Assembly (NCBI GenBank): GCA_902764415.1
Contig: CACWVU010000020.1
Location: 1 to 47,184, forward strand
DNA length: 47,184 bases
Source of the DNA: an uncultured bacterium
GTDB lineage: Bacteria; Verrucomicrobiota; Kiritimatiellia; RFP12; UBA1067
Direction of reading: 5' to 3'
Shown here piece by piece: positions 32,452 to 39,782 of this stretch (position 1 is the stretch's first letter; the number at the start of each line of letters is the position of its first letter). The translations under genes were made by a program, and so were the position numbers. A model generated the notes under the pieces. It did not search any database. It worked only from the letters and a program-made list of their open reading frames with translations, and was not told where the DNA came from.

Positions 32452-33793
32452 GACAGGGGTTGCCAAGCGCGTCGACCCAGAGGCGCTTGGCGGGGTCGGT
32501 GCAGATGAGGAGCTTGTTGAGGTCGAGGTCGAAGACCTGCTGCATGTACTGCGGATAGTAGGTGCGGCGCTCGGCGCTGGTGCAGGCCGGCTTGTGCGCG
32601 TTGTTGACGGTGCGGAAGCCCGTTCCGGAGCCGTCTTCGGCCCAGAGGGGCAGGTCGACCGAGTTCACGGCGTTCCACTTCGGCTGGGTGGTGAAGCCGA
32701 TCTGCCCGCGCCAGGTGCCGGGGCGCGTCTCGCGCATCAGGTCGCCGAGCTTCTTGCCCGGGACGTGCTCCGCGACGCGCTCGAAGTTGAATGAGACCAT
32801 CGTCACCTCCTGCAGTCCGTGCAGCTCGCCGCCGTTGTCGCCGCAGCTGACGAAGAGCGGCATGTTCACGTTCTGCTCGTCGCAGCAGTTGATCATCGTG
32901 ATCGGGTGGTTGAATGCGCAGTGGTAGGGGTAGTTGCCGAAGGTGTAGCCGTAGAGACCGAAGGTCGCCGCGCAGTTGACCATGACGACATGCTCGCCGC
33001 CGACCTGGAAGCACTGCCCGAAGCCGGTCGCCGAGACGTTGACGAGATTGACCGGAACGTTGTTGCTGCCGTCCGTCAGCGTGATGCCGATGTTGCCGAC
33101 CACCGGCGACGGCGGATTGCCAAATGGGTACTTGAGACCGTCCAGCATCGCCTTGCCGAACGCGTTGAGTTTGACGTTACTGAGCTCGAGGCTGTTGACC
33201 CGCTGAAGGTCGAGCGCACGCAGGTTGTGCTGCGAGTCCGGCGCCCAGATGGCCACGTTCTCAAGGTTCAGCGCAGAGCCGTTCATGATGCCCTGCTCCG
33301 ACCACTCGCCGCGGACGATGTCGACGCTCTCGCCGTCCGCCGGCAGCGCCTCGGGCCGCAGATAGAAGACGACGCCGTTCGTCTCCATGCCCTTCGCCCA
33401 GCCGCCGACATACCGCCGCTCGCCGACCATCTCGAACGTGCGGTGCATGTTGCGGATCACCACCGCCGCGCGCGGACCGCCGTCGCCGAAGTCGCGGACG
33501 GCGTCGAGCCGGTAGAGCCCGGAGTAGAGGAAGAGCTGCCGCCCCGATTCCGCGCAGTCGTCAATCGCGCGCTGGACGACGAGCTCGTCGTTGGTGCCGG
33601 TGCAGACGTAGTCCGCCGCCGCCTTCGCCGCCGGGCGCGAGTCCGCCGCCGCGAGCGTCACCTGCCGCGCGTCGCCAGCCGGCGCCGAGAACACCGCCAC
33701 ATATGCAACAGCAAGCACCACCACCGCGCATACGGCAAGGCACATACACACTGATATGCACACAGCTTTTCTCGACGTCTTGTTATCTTGCAT
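32447..33793 (-). CDS. Exported right-handed beta-helix (pectate-lyase-like) protein
   Basis: A 448-aa protein with an N-terminal membrane segment (AVCISVCMCLAVCAVVVLAVAYVAVF). After a linker, TNDELVVQRAIDDCAESGRQLFLYSGLYRLD is the usual opening of pectin-lyase-fold proteins, and the middle shows short beta rungs (LNLENVAIWAP, NSLELSNVKLNA, NLVNVSATGF). The end (LNKLLICTDPAKRLWVDALGN) resembles beta-helix lyase and tailspike tails. Catalytic residues are not obvious. The AGGAG at 33800-33804 directly abuts the first ATG (33799) but is 6 bases from the ATG at 33793, so I take the latter. Confidence 0.72.
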   Translation of the reverse strand: MQDNKTSRKAVCISVCMCLAVCAVVVLAVAYVAVFSAPAGDARQVTLAAADSRPAAKAAADYVCTGTNDELVVQRAIDDCAESGRQLFLYSGLYRLDAVRDFGDGGPRAAVVIRNMHRTFEMVGERRYVGGWAKGMETNGVVFYLRPEALPADGESVDIVRGEWSEQGIMNGSALNLENVAIWAPDSQHNLRALDLQRVNSLELSNVKLNAFGKAMLDGLKYPFGNPPSPVVGNIGITLTDGSNNVPVNLVNVSATGFGQCFQVGGEHVVMVNCAATFGLYGYTFGNYPYHCAFNHPITMINCCDEQNVNMPLFVSCGDNGGELHGLQEVTMVSFNFERVAEHVPGKKLGDLMRETRPGTWRGQIGFTTQPKWNAVNSVDLPLWAEDGSGTGFRTVNNAHKPACTSAERRTYYPQYMQQVFDLDLNKLLICTDPAKRLWVDALGNPCP

Positions 33794-33870
33794 TCCCATC
33801 TCCTATTTTGCCACCTTGAGCGGAGTTAGCGCAGAATTATCCATGCTCCTCGCCGCGCAAACCGCCGTGC

Positions 33871-34269
33871 CTACGAAATGACCTCTGTGCCCGCGAGGCG
33901 TCGGAACGCCCTTTCACACGAAAGCGTGATCTGCCCCTGTTCCCTATAGCTAGAGACAAGCATCCGATCGACAAATCCGGGATTCGCCTTGTGGATGTCC
34001 GGTGTGTTGATTGACACGGCGAAATTCTGCGAGAAAGAAATCCCTTCGCCGGACGAGAATCCCATTAGCGCCGACAGCGCCTCTTCCTTGGTCTTGCCAT
34101 AGTGATACTGAATCGCGTAGTACGTCTCAGCCGCGACAATGTCGCTGACATAAAATGAATCCCCGTTGGCAATTCCATCTTGATAGCGAGCAAGTGCACG
34201 GGCGGCCAGTTCCTGCGGCTGTCCAGTGAGAAGCCGCAACACAACAGAGGTGTCTAATCCGAATGTCAT
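33871..34269 (-). CDS. PIN-domain toxin, VapC-like
   Basis: A 132-aa PIN domain. The acidic residues expected for metal binding are Asp6 (GLDTSVVLRLL), Glu48 (AAETYYAI) and Asp101 (VDRML). The fourth position lies in TLSCERAF, where Asp is usual, so Glu119 may substitute. VapC toxins are ribonucleases, often of tRNA. It lies 3 bases after its likely antitoxin gene. No other gene shares the unit. Confidence 0.82.
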   Translation of the reverse strand: MTFGLDTSVVLRLLTGQPQELAARALARYQDGIANGDSFYVSDIVAAETYYAIQYHYGKTKEEALSALMGFSSGEGISFSQNFAVSINTPDIHKANPGFVDRMLVSSYREQGQITLSCERAFRRLAGTEVIS

Positions 34270-34272
34270 GAC

Positions 34273-34536
34273 TTAGTCTCCATGATGGCAGGCAATGCTT
34301 TCGCGAACGGAAGCCATGTCGTGCGGCAGGTTATGGTCGACCTTGACGCTCCCAAACCACGATGGGGCCTTTGATCTTCTCCTCCTTGTCTGCCGTGAGG
34401 CCTCGGTGTGCGGCTCGTCGCCAAGCCACTGCGAGTAAAGAACCAACGTAATGGCGCGAACAGTACTGCCCTCCTGGGCAGTCCGCATCTTAATGCGTCG
34501 ATACATCGTATCCGGAATGTCTAGTGTTGTTCTCAT
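34273..34536 (-). CDS. Ribbon-helix-helix antitoxin, VapB-like
   Basis: An 87-aa protein with an N-terminal RHH strand-helix pattern (MRTTLDIPDTMYRRIKMRTAQEGSTVRAIT) and a basic, flexible C-terminal part (RQTRRRRSKAPSWFGSVKVDHN) suited to wrapping the toxin. Position directly upstream of the PIN gene supports a type II pair. The start lies 7 bases after a TATAAT, with no Shine-Dalgarno, so it is probably leaderless and self-regulated. Confidence 0.82.
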   Translation of the reverse strand: MRTTLDIPDTMYRRIKMRTAQEGSTVRAITLVLYSQWLGDEPHTEASRQTRRRRSKAPSWFGSVKVDHNLPHDMASVRESIACHHGD

Positions 34537-34543
34537 GGCGTGA

Positions 34544-34573
34544 ATTATACCATAATCCGCGCCGGCGCATCAA
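34544..34573 (-). promoter_or_regulatory. Promoter of the VapBC-like pair
   Basis: TTGATG (34568-34573), 18-base spacer ending TATGG and TATAAT (34544-34549). The gap to the ATG is 7 bases. Confidence 0.6.
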
Positions 34574-34625
34574 TATGGATTTATTGATTTATGGAATCTA
34601 CGACACATAAAGCCCGTCAGAGCAA

Positions 34626-34658
34626 TTGCCGCCATCTCCTACCGACACCTGGCGGCAA
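34626..34658 (-). terminator. Inverted repeat downstream of the sugar-operon Gfo/Idh gene
   Basis: TTGCCGCCA (34626-34634) and TGGCGGCAA (34650-34658) form a perfect 9-bp stem with a 15-base loop about 50 bases past the end of the operon. There is no strong T-run, so its role as terminator is tentative. Confidence 0.4.
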
Positions 34659-34704
34659 AAGCGTGGCGTTAATTGCCGTGCCGGTGCGGCTCGTATTCTT
34701 ATTG

Positions 34705-35784
34705 TTACGAAACCTTGGCGATCTTGCCGGTCTGGATGGACTCGTAGCAGCCGAGCATGGCCTGGATCGTCTCCTTGTGCCAGCGAAGGTTGATGAGCGG
34801 AGTCCTGTGTTCGCGGATGCAGGCGACGAACTCGTCGATGAGGCCGATCCACTCGTCGAAGTAGGTGTACTGGACGGTGTAGCGGTCGTTCGGCGCGCCG
34901 TTGTGGTAGACGTTCGGGCCGAAGCAGTCGCAGGAGATCATCCCCTTGTCGCCGGTAATCGTGAGGTTCACCTCCATGCGCTTCGGGAAACGCTCCCAGC
35001 CCGGACCCGGAACCTTCAGCTTCTCCTCGAGCCGCGACCAGCTCGGGTCGAAGAGGAACGCCGTCCCGTCCTTCATCTTGCCGACGGCCATGAGCATATC
35101 CTCGACCTTGAGCCCGTCGCGCAGGTTCGGGGCGACTTCGGCGTAGATGTAGTCGAAGCTGCTGCCGGTCAGGTGGCGGATGAGGTCGAAGATGTGCGGG
35201 TGGTCGCAAAGGGCGCCGCCGCGGAAGCGCGGGTCGCCCTTCTTGAGCGGCACCACGCTGCCGAAGCTCGCCTTCGGGTCGCCCTGCCACGGGAACGCCC
35301 AGACCGGCGAGAGCGTGATGTTGGTCGCCTGGACGGATTTTATCTTCCCGATGGCACCTTCCTTCACAAGCTTCTCCAAGCGGCGCACGACGGAATTGTA
35401 GTGCATCTCGAGCTCGATCTGGCAGACGATGCCCGCCTTGTCGCACATCGCGATCATCTCGTCATATTCCTTCATGTCGAAGGTGGGGATCTTCATCGAA
35501 AGGATGTGTATGCCCTTCTCGGCGCACCACTTCATCTGCTCGAAGTGCCGGTCGTTCGCACTCGCGATCACGACGGCCTCGATGTCGGGGTGGCGGCGGT
35601 ACATCTCCTCCGGGTCGAGATAGCATGGTACGCCGGTCCGGTAGAGCTCATAGGTCTTCTTCGCGGCGGCGTCCTGGGCGCAGGAGGCGACCCAGTCGAG
35701 CTTCTGGTTGTCGAGAAGCGTCTGGTAGTACTTGCGGGTATGGCCGTGGGTCAGTCCCAGCATTGCGATCTTTACGGGTTTCAT
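34705..35784 (-). CDS. Gfo/Idh/MocA-family oxidoreductase of the XylR-linked operon
   Basis: A 359-aa predicted sugar dehydrogenase. The N-terminal Rossmann fold starts IAMLGLTHGHTRKYYQTL and continues DIEAVVIASANDRHFEQMKWCAEKG; the family's EKP position reads SMKIPTF, retaining Lys-x-Pro. The C-terminal half includes GGALCDHPHIFDLIRHLTG, a motif typical of the substrate pocket with the conserved His. A GGAGG site precedes the ATG, which overlaps the stop of the previous gene (TAATG). It is the last gene of the operon and probably oxidises or epimerises the imported sugar; the substrate is unknown. Confidence 0.85.
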   Translation of the reverse strand: MKPVKIAMLGLTHGHTRKYYQTLLDNQKLDWVASCAQDAAAKKTYELYRTGVPCYLDPEEMYRRHPDIEAVVIASANDRHFEQMKWCAEKGIHILSMKIPTFDMKEYDEMIAMCDKAGIVCQIELEMHYNSVVRRLEKLVKEGAIGKIKSVQATNITLSPVWAFPWQGDPKASFGSVVPLKKGDPRFRGGALCDHPHIFDLIRHLTGSSFDYIYAEVAPNLRDGLKVEDMLMAVGKMKDGTAFLFDPSWSRLEEKLKVPGPGWERFPKRMEVNLTITGDKGMISCDCFGPNVYHNGAPNDRYTVQYTYFDEWIGLIDEFVACIREHRTPLINLRWHKETIQAMLGCYESIQTGKIAKVS

Positions 35785-36536
35785 TATCTCACCTCCGCTA
35801 CCTTGATCGACTGGTTGGTGTCGAGGCCCTTCTTGATGGCGATGGTCTTCGCGGCCTTCGCCTTGTCCGCGGCAAAAGCGAGTCCGGCAGCCTTGGTCGC
35901 CTTCGCCCACGCCGCCTTCCAGACATTCGCGGAGGCGCGGCCCTGCAGCAGCGCAAACGCCGCGCGCACGTTCCAGATCTCATCGTAGGAAAGACCGAAG
36001 AGCTCGGTATCGACGTCGGTGAACTCCTCCATGCCGCCCGGACCCCAGCAGCGGATCGACTCGTGCTTGGTGTGGGTATCCACCGTCTGGTCGCAGGCGA
36101 CGCCGCGCTTGGCGATGATCTCGTGGCGGTCATACGGTTCGGCACCCTTCGACAGCCCCGCGCCGATCTCGACCGAGACGTTCACGTCGTTGGCGAGCTT
36201 GGCGAGGACGTTTACCGCCGGGCCGCTGGCAACGGCCATCACGCGCACAACGTCCGACGCGCCAAGGTAGGCGGCGAGGTCGAGCTCCTTCGCGAGCATC
36301 GCCTCCGTGTCCGCACCCTTCGGCGCGAACGACGCGAAACGCAGGGTGGAGACGCTCTCCAGCGTGCCGTTCTCGGTCATCTTCTTGAGCTCGACGATCT
36401 TGCGCTCCATACGCCCGGGGATTAGCGGCGTCGAGCCGACGTAACAGTGTCCGTTCTTGAGAGTTATCGCTCCCTTGGCGGCTCCGTACTTCCCGCGCAG
36501 GAAGTCGAGCCCCTTGTTCATCTTTTTCAAGTTCAT
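35784..36536 (-). CDS. Unrecognised 250-aa protein of the XylR-linked operon
   Basis: I do not recognise this family. The 250 residues have no signal peptide or membrane helix and look like an alpha/beta enzyme: an N-terminal Lys-rich stretch, a segment LAKELDLAAYLGASDVVRVMAVASGP, then NDVNVSVEIGAGLSKGAEPYDRHEIIAKRG and DTHTKHESIRCWGPGGMEEF, where the His, Asp, Glu and Cys residues could form an active site. Its start lies directly in an 8-bp repeat tract (GGTTGAAA units) that supplies an AAAGG ahead of the ATG. It sits between an SIS protein and a Gfo/Idh protein, so a role in the same sugar pathway is likely. Confidence 0.6.
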   Translation of the reverse strand: MNLKKMNKGLDFLRGKYGAAKGAITLKNGHCYVGSTPLIPGRMERKIVELKKMTENGTLESVSTLRFASFAPKGADTEAMLAKELDLAAYLGASDVVRVMAVASGPAVNVLAKLANDVNVSVEIGAGLSKGAEPYDRHEIIAKRGVACDQTVDTHTKHESIRCWGPGGMEEFTDVDTELFGLSYDEIWNVRAAFALLQGRASANVWKAAWAKATKAAGLAFAADKAKAAKTIAIKKGLDTNQSIKVAEVR

Positions 36537-36575
36537 TTCAACCTTTCAACCTTTCAACCTTTCAACTTTTCAACC
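36537..36575. repeat. GGTTGAAA octamer repeat (family C)
   Basis: About five tandem 8-bp units (GGTTGAAA on the minus strand, one variant AAGTTGAA) end exactly at the start codon of the 250-aa protein, where GGTTGAA runs into ATG. The units place AAAGG in Shine-Dalgarno position. Confidence 0.8.
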
Positions 36576-36594
36576 GCGCGGCATCAAGCCGCGC
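36576..36594. terminator. GC hairpin GCGCGGC-ATCAA-GCCGCGC
   Basis: A perfect 7-bp stem with a 5-base loop lies between the SIS gene stop and the octamer tract. It could attenuate read-through or be part of the repeat element. No T-run follows. Confidence 0.4.
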
Positions 36595-37346
36595 TACAGA
36601 CACTTCACCAACGGCTTGTACTTGGCGAGGTAGGCGGCGTTCTTCTCGTCGCCACCGGGCGCGTTCGCCGAGTTCCACACCGGCGGCACGATTCCGCGCT
36701 CCACGCACTGGCGGCAGGTCTCGATCTCGAGGAGGTGCGCGATGGTGAAGTCCACCACGTTCGAGACCGGTCCAATTGGCGTCGTCATTCCGGGAACCGT
36801 CACCACCGCGTCGCCGACGGGGTTGTAGTCGTCGATACAGACGTCGGCGTAGTCGAAGAGGTTCTTGCCGTTCGGGTGGCGGATGAAGTGGTCCTTCGGC
36901 ATTTCGTTCTGCCAGTAGGACGAGGCGACGGCGATGATCTTCGCGCCGCGCTTCTTGCACTCCTCCGCCGCGTCGATGGTGGCGGGATTGATGCCGATGT
37001 TGTGGAAGAAGAGGACGACGTCCCCTTCCTTGATGTCGTAGTACTTGATGATTGAGGCCCCAAAGTTCACGGTGCGCTCGAGCGCGAGGTACTTGAGCGC
37101 CTGGTTGAAGACGGAGAGCGCCGTCTCCATGAGCGGATTGATGTTCGCGAGCCCGCCGGCGCGGAAGAACATCTCGCCCATCGCGAGCGTGGTGTGGCCG
37201 CCGCCAGCGTAGACGTTGATGAGCTTGTCGTCCGCGATGGCGTCCGCCATCAGCTTCGCGGCGGCCTTGATGTTGGCCTCCTGCTTCTCTGCGACCTCCT
37301 TGATGTTGGCGATCGCCTTGTCGATGTAGCCAAAGTCGTTTAGCAT
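36594..37346 (-). CDS. SIS-domain sugar-phosphate-binding protein (UPF0309-like)
   Basis: A 250-aa single SIS domain. The phosphosugar-binding loop region is INVYAGGGHTTLAMGEMFFRAGG, and DVVLFFHNIGINPATIDAAEECKKRGAKIIAVAS is the second core motif. UPF0309-type SIS proteins are thought to be isomerases or regulators acting on sugar phosphates; the reaction is unknown. The gene is fourth from last in the operon region and lies between two repeat tracts. An AAAGGAC site precedes the ATG. Confidence 0.82.
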   Translation of the reverse strand: MLNDFGYIDKAIANIKEVAEKQEANIKAAAKLMADAIADDKLINVYAGGGHTTLAMGEMFFRAGGLANINPLMETALSVFNQALKYLALERTVNFGASIIKYYDIKEGDVVLFFHNIGINPATIDAAEECKKRGAKIIAVASSYWQNEMPKDHFIRHPNGKNLFDYADVCIDDYNPVGDAVVTVPGMTTPIGPVSNVVDFTIAHLLEIETCRQCVERGIVPPVWNSANAPGGDEKNAAYLAKYKPLVKCL

Positions 37347-37368
37347 TGGTTTTGTCCTTTCAATTGGA

Positions 37369-37400
37369 TATCTAGATTTCTAGACTTCTAGGTTTCTAGG
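37369..37400. repeat. CTAGAAAY octamer repeat (family D)
   Basis: On the minus strand four imperfect 8-bp units (CTAGAAAC, CTAGAAGT, CTAGAAAT, CTAGATAT) lie between the TIM-barrel gene and the SIS gene. The stop codon TAG of the TIM-barrel gene (37396-37398) is part of the first unit. Confidence 0.75.
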
Positions 37401-38424
37401 CTTTCAGCACCCGGCGGTAGTTCTCGCCGATGGTGTCCCAGAGCTTGAGCGCGTCCGGCGCGCCGACGACCGTTCCGTAGCCGCCGCGGTAGGTCCACGC
37501 GGCGATGCGGTCCACCCCGGCGTCGCGCGCGATGTCGACCCACTTCGCGACCTGCGCCCAGTCCTTGGGCTGCTTGTAGTAGCCCATGAACCAGCGCTCG
37601 GACTGCTTGCCGTACTTCTTCGCGATGGCGACGGTGCGCTCGGTGATGTCGCGGAAGAAGTCCTCTGGGAGCGCCCAGTTGATGATCGTCGTCGAGAAGA
37701 CGTCGAAGTACGGACAGGCCCCCACCATGTCCCAGTTGTCGTAGCCACGGTACTCGCTGACGTAGTAGCCGTTCTGCGTCGCGTGGACACAGCAGGTGAT
37801 CTCGAGCTTCGGGTCGATCTCCTTGAGCGCCTTCGAGGTGTCGGAAAGGACGACCAGCGCCTCGCGCCAGCGGAACTGCTTGACGTCGTTCGTCATATAC
37901 TTTGGCATCGGGTAGCCGTAGTAGTCCTCGAATCGCTTGCGGCAGACGGGGCAGTAGCACGTCCAGTCGTCAGCGACTCCGCCGGTGATGGAGGCGATGC
38001 CCTTCGGGAACGCGTAGTGCGGCTCGTCCCAGAAGAAGCCGTCCGGCTTCGCTTCGCGCGCCAGCGTCGTGCAGAAGTTCTTGAAGTAGTCGCGGTACGA
38101 ATTCGTGTTGAAGCAGGCGTAGGGAAGCTTCTCGCCGGTGAGCGCCGAAACCTGGCGGTTCTCGACGTTGTCCTGCAGGAACTTCGAGACCTGTTCGCCG
38201 CCGAAGTACTTGCCGTTGCCCCACGGGTCGATCAGGACCCTGAGCCCCAGCTCGTGCGCCTTGTCGACGATGGCGGGGATGTTCGGCCGCCAGAAGTCGA
38301 AGTCGAACTCCGTCACGGCGAGAATTACCTGCGTGACGCCGTGCGCCTTCATCTCCCTGAAGTCCGCCTCGGCGTGTTCTACGTAGTTGAGCCCGTAGTA
38401 GCTAATTGATGTTTGAGTTATCAT
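37396..38424 (-). CDS. Predicted TIM-barrel glycoside-hydrolase-like protein
   Basis: A 342-aa protein without signal peptide. The pattern ISYYGLNYVEHAEADFREMKAHGVTQVILAV, the strand-end RVLIDPWGNGKYFG and the acidic site GFFWDEPHYAFP suggest a (beta/alpha)8 barrel of glycosidase type, with Asp-Glu as candidate catalytic residues. A CYCPVCRKRFEDYYG motif inserts a Cys cluster, seen in several uncharacterised barrel proteins. The absence of a signal peptide implies a cytoplasmic oligosaccharide or glycoside as substrate, delivered by the MFS porter encoded just upstream, whose stop it overlaps. Confidence 0.62.
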   Translation of the reverse strand: MITQTSISYYGLNYVEHAEADFREMKAHGVTQVILAVTEFDFDFWRPNIPAIVDKAHELGLRVLIDPWGNGKYFGGEQVSKFLQDNVENRQVSALTGEKLPYACFNTNSYRDYFKNFCTTLAREAKPDGFFWDEPHYAFPKGIASITGGVADDWTCYCPVCRKRFEDYYGYPMPKYMTNDVKQFRWREALVVLSDTSKALKEIDPKLEITCCVHATQNGYYVSEYRGYDNWDMVGACPYFDVFSTTIINWALPEDFFRDITERTVAIAKKYGKQSERWFMGYYKQPKDWAQVAKWVDIARDAGVDRIAAWTYRGGYGTVVGAPDALKLWDTIGENYRRVLKA

Positions 38425-39761
38425 TTCCTTTTCCTTTCAAAAAGCGTTTCCAGCTCCTTCAGGCTCTTGCCCTTTGTCTCGGGGATGAAGAGCGAGACGA
38501 CGAAGTAGCCTACCCCGTTCGCGGCGAAGAAGAAGAACATCGAGGACCATCCCCACGCCGCGACCCAGGGACGGAACCAGGAGGCAAGGCCCCATGCGAC
38601 GAGCTGGTTCATGAACAGCGCGATCGCCATCCCGTTCGCGCGGATGCGCGTGGGCATCAGCTCGGAAAAGACCAGCCACACGCAGAGCCCTGGGCCCAGC
38701 GCATAGAATACCTGCATGAAGAAAAACGCGAAGAGCGTGACGAGCCCGGTGAAGTTGTTCGCCTCCACGCCGAAGCGCTCGATGGCGAGGAACACGCAGC
38801 CGATGGCGGCGAGGCCGAGCGTCATGCCGCCAGTGCCGACCTTGAGGAGCCAGGTGCGTCCGCGGCGGTCCACGAGCGCCGCGGCAGCAATGGTGACGAG
38901 CATGTTCGTGAGCTTCACCGCGAGTTGGCCCCAGTTCGCGAAGATTCCCTCGAAGCCGGCGCTGTGGAGGATCGTCACCAGATAGCTCGTGAACGAGCTC
39001 ATGCCCGTCGTCTTGTTGAAGGTCAGCACCAGGCACGCCAGCAGGAACGGCAGCACGTAGCGGCGCTGGAGAAGCGAGGTTCGTGGCTCGTGGTTCGCGG
39101 TGGCATCACACGAGTCACGAACCACGAATCGCGAACCACGAGAAAGCCACACCGGGCTTTCCGGGAGCCGCAGACCGCCCAGGAACAACACCGCCACCGG
39201 CAGCATCGTCCACCAGAAATTCGCGCCCCACGCCGCCGCGCGCCCGCCCGCGTCGGCGGTGTCGGACGCGCCGTACCAGGAAGCGACGAGGCACCCGGCG
39301 CCGGCGGCTACGACCAGCCCGAGCGCAAGGCAGAACTGGAACACGCCGGTGCCGCGCCCGCGGATCTCCGGCGGCAGGGTTTCGGTAAGGTACATCGGCA
39401 TGACGACGGCCATGTAGCCGGCGCTCATGCCCTGTAGGACGCGACCGGCGTAGAGGGCCGGATAAGACGAAAGCGACAGGCTTACAACCGGGATTGCCAC
39501 CAGGAACATCGCCGCCGCCGCGACAATCATCCTCTTGCGGCCGAAAAAGTCGCAGAGCCAGCCGGCGGTAATCGACGAGAAAAGCCCGCCCAGAAGCACG
39601 GCGCCGACGACATGGCTGATCTGCGCATCCGAATAGACGCCCATCGCCTTCAGATACGGCTCGGCCGCGGCAATCACGCCGAAGTCGACGCCGTACAGCA
39701 GCCCGCCCAGCCCCGCGATCGCGAGGAGGTAGCGGACGGAAAACTGGCAATCGGACTTCAC
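38421..39761 (-). CDS. MFS sugar-porter family transporter with repeat inserted in its central loop
   Basis: A 446-aa transporter with twelve predicted helices and sugar-porter signatures: DFFGRKR (loop 2-3), PEIRGRG, PESPVWLS after helix 6, DRRGRT (loop 8-9) and the C-terminal PETKGKSLKELE. The cytoplasmic loop between helices 6 and 7 is short and contains a stretch at about residues 207-229 (RFVVRDSCDATANHEPRTS) encoded by an intergenic-type repeat, replacing the helices normally found there. Start is GTG with a weak ribosome-binding site. It overlaps the TIM-barrel gene. It probably imports the operon's sugar. Confidence 0.88.
   Translation of the reverse strand: MKSDCQFSVRYLLAIAGLGGLLYGVDFGVIAAAEPYLKAMGVYSDAQISHVVGAVLLGGLFSSITAGWLCDFFGRKRMIVAAAAMFLVAIPVVSLSLSSYPALYAGRVLQGMSAGYMAVVMPMYLTETLPPEIRGRGTGVFQFCLALGLVVAAGAGCLVASWYGASDTADAGGRAAAWGANFWWTMLPVAVLFLGGLRLPESPVWLSRGSRFVVRDSCDATANHEPRTSLLQRRYVLPFLLACLVLTFNKTTGMSSFTSYLVTILHSAGFEGIFANWGQLAVKLTNMLVTIAAAALVDRRGRTWLLKVGTGGMTLGLAAIGCVFLAIERFGVEANNFTGLVTLFAFFFMQVFYALGPGLCVWLVFSELMPTRIRANGMAIALFMNQLVAWGLASWFRPWVAAWGWSSMFFFFAANGVGYFVVSLFIPETKGKSLKELETLFERKRK
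39080..39142. repeat. CGTGGYT heptamer repeat palindrome inside the MFS gene (family B, copy 2)
   Basis: CTCGTGGTTCGCG (39087-39099) and CGCGAACCACGAG (39130-39142) form a 13-bp perfect inverted repeat with a 30-base loop containing further CACGAAC units. Bases 39080-39097 are identical to 7922-7939. The insertion preserves the reading frame of the transporter. Confidence 0.8.
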
Positions 39762-39782
39762 GCCTTCACAATGCCACCCGCG

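Noticed and set aside
36537..36575. CRISPR or origin-like iterons
   Set aside because: The 8-bp units are directly adjacent without spacers and lie between two genes of one operon; no replication gene or DnaA boxes are evident.
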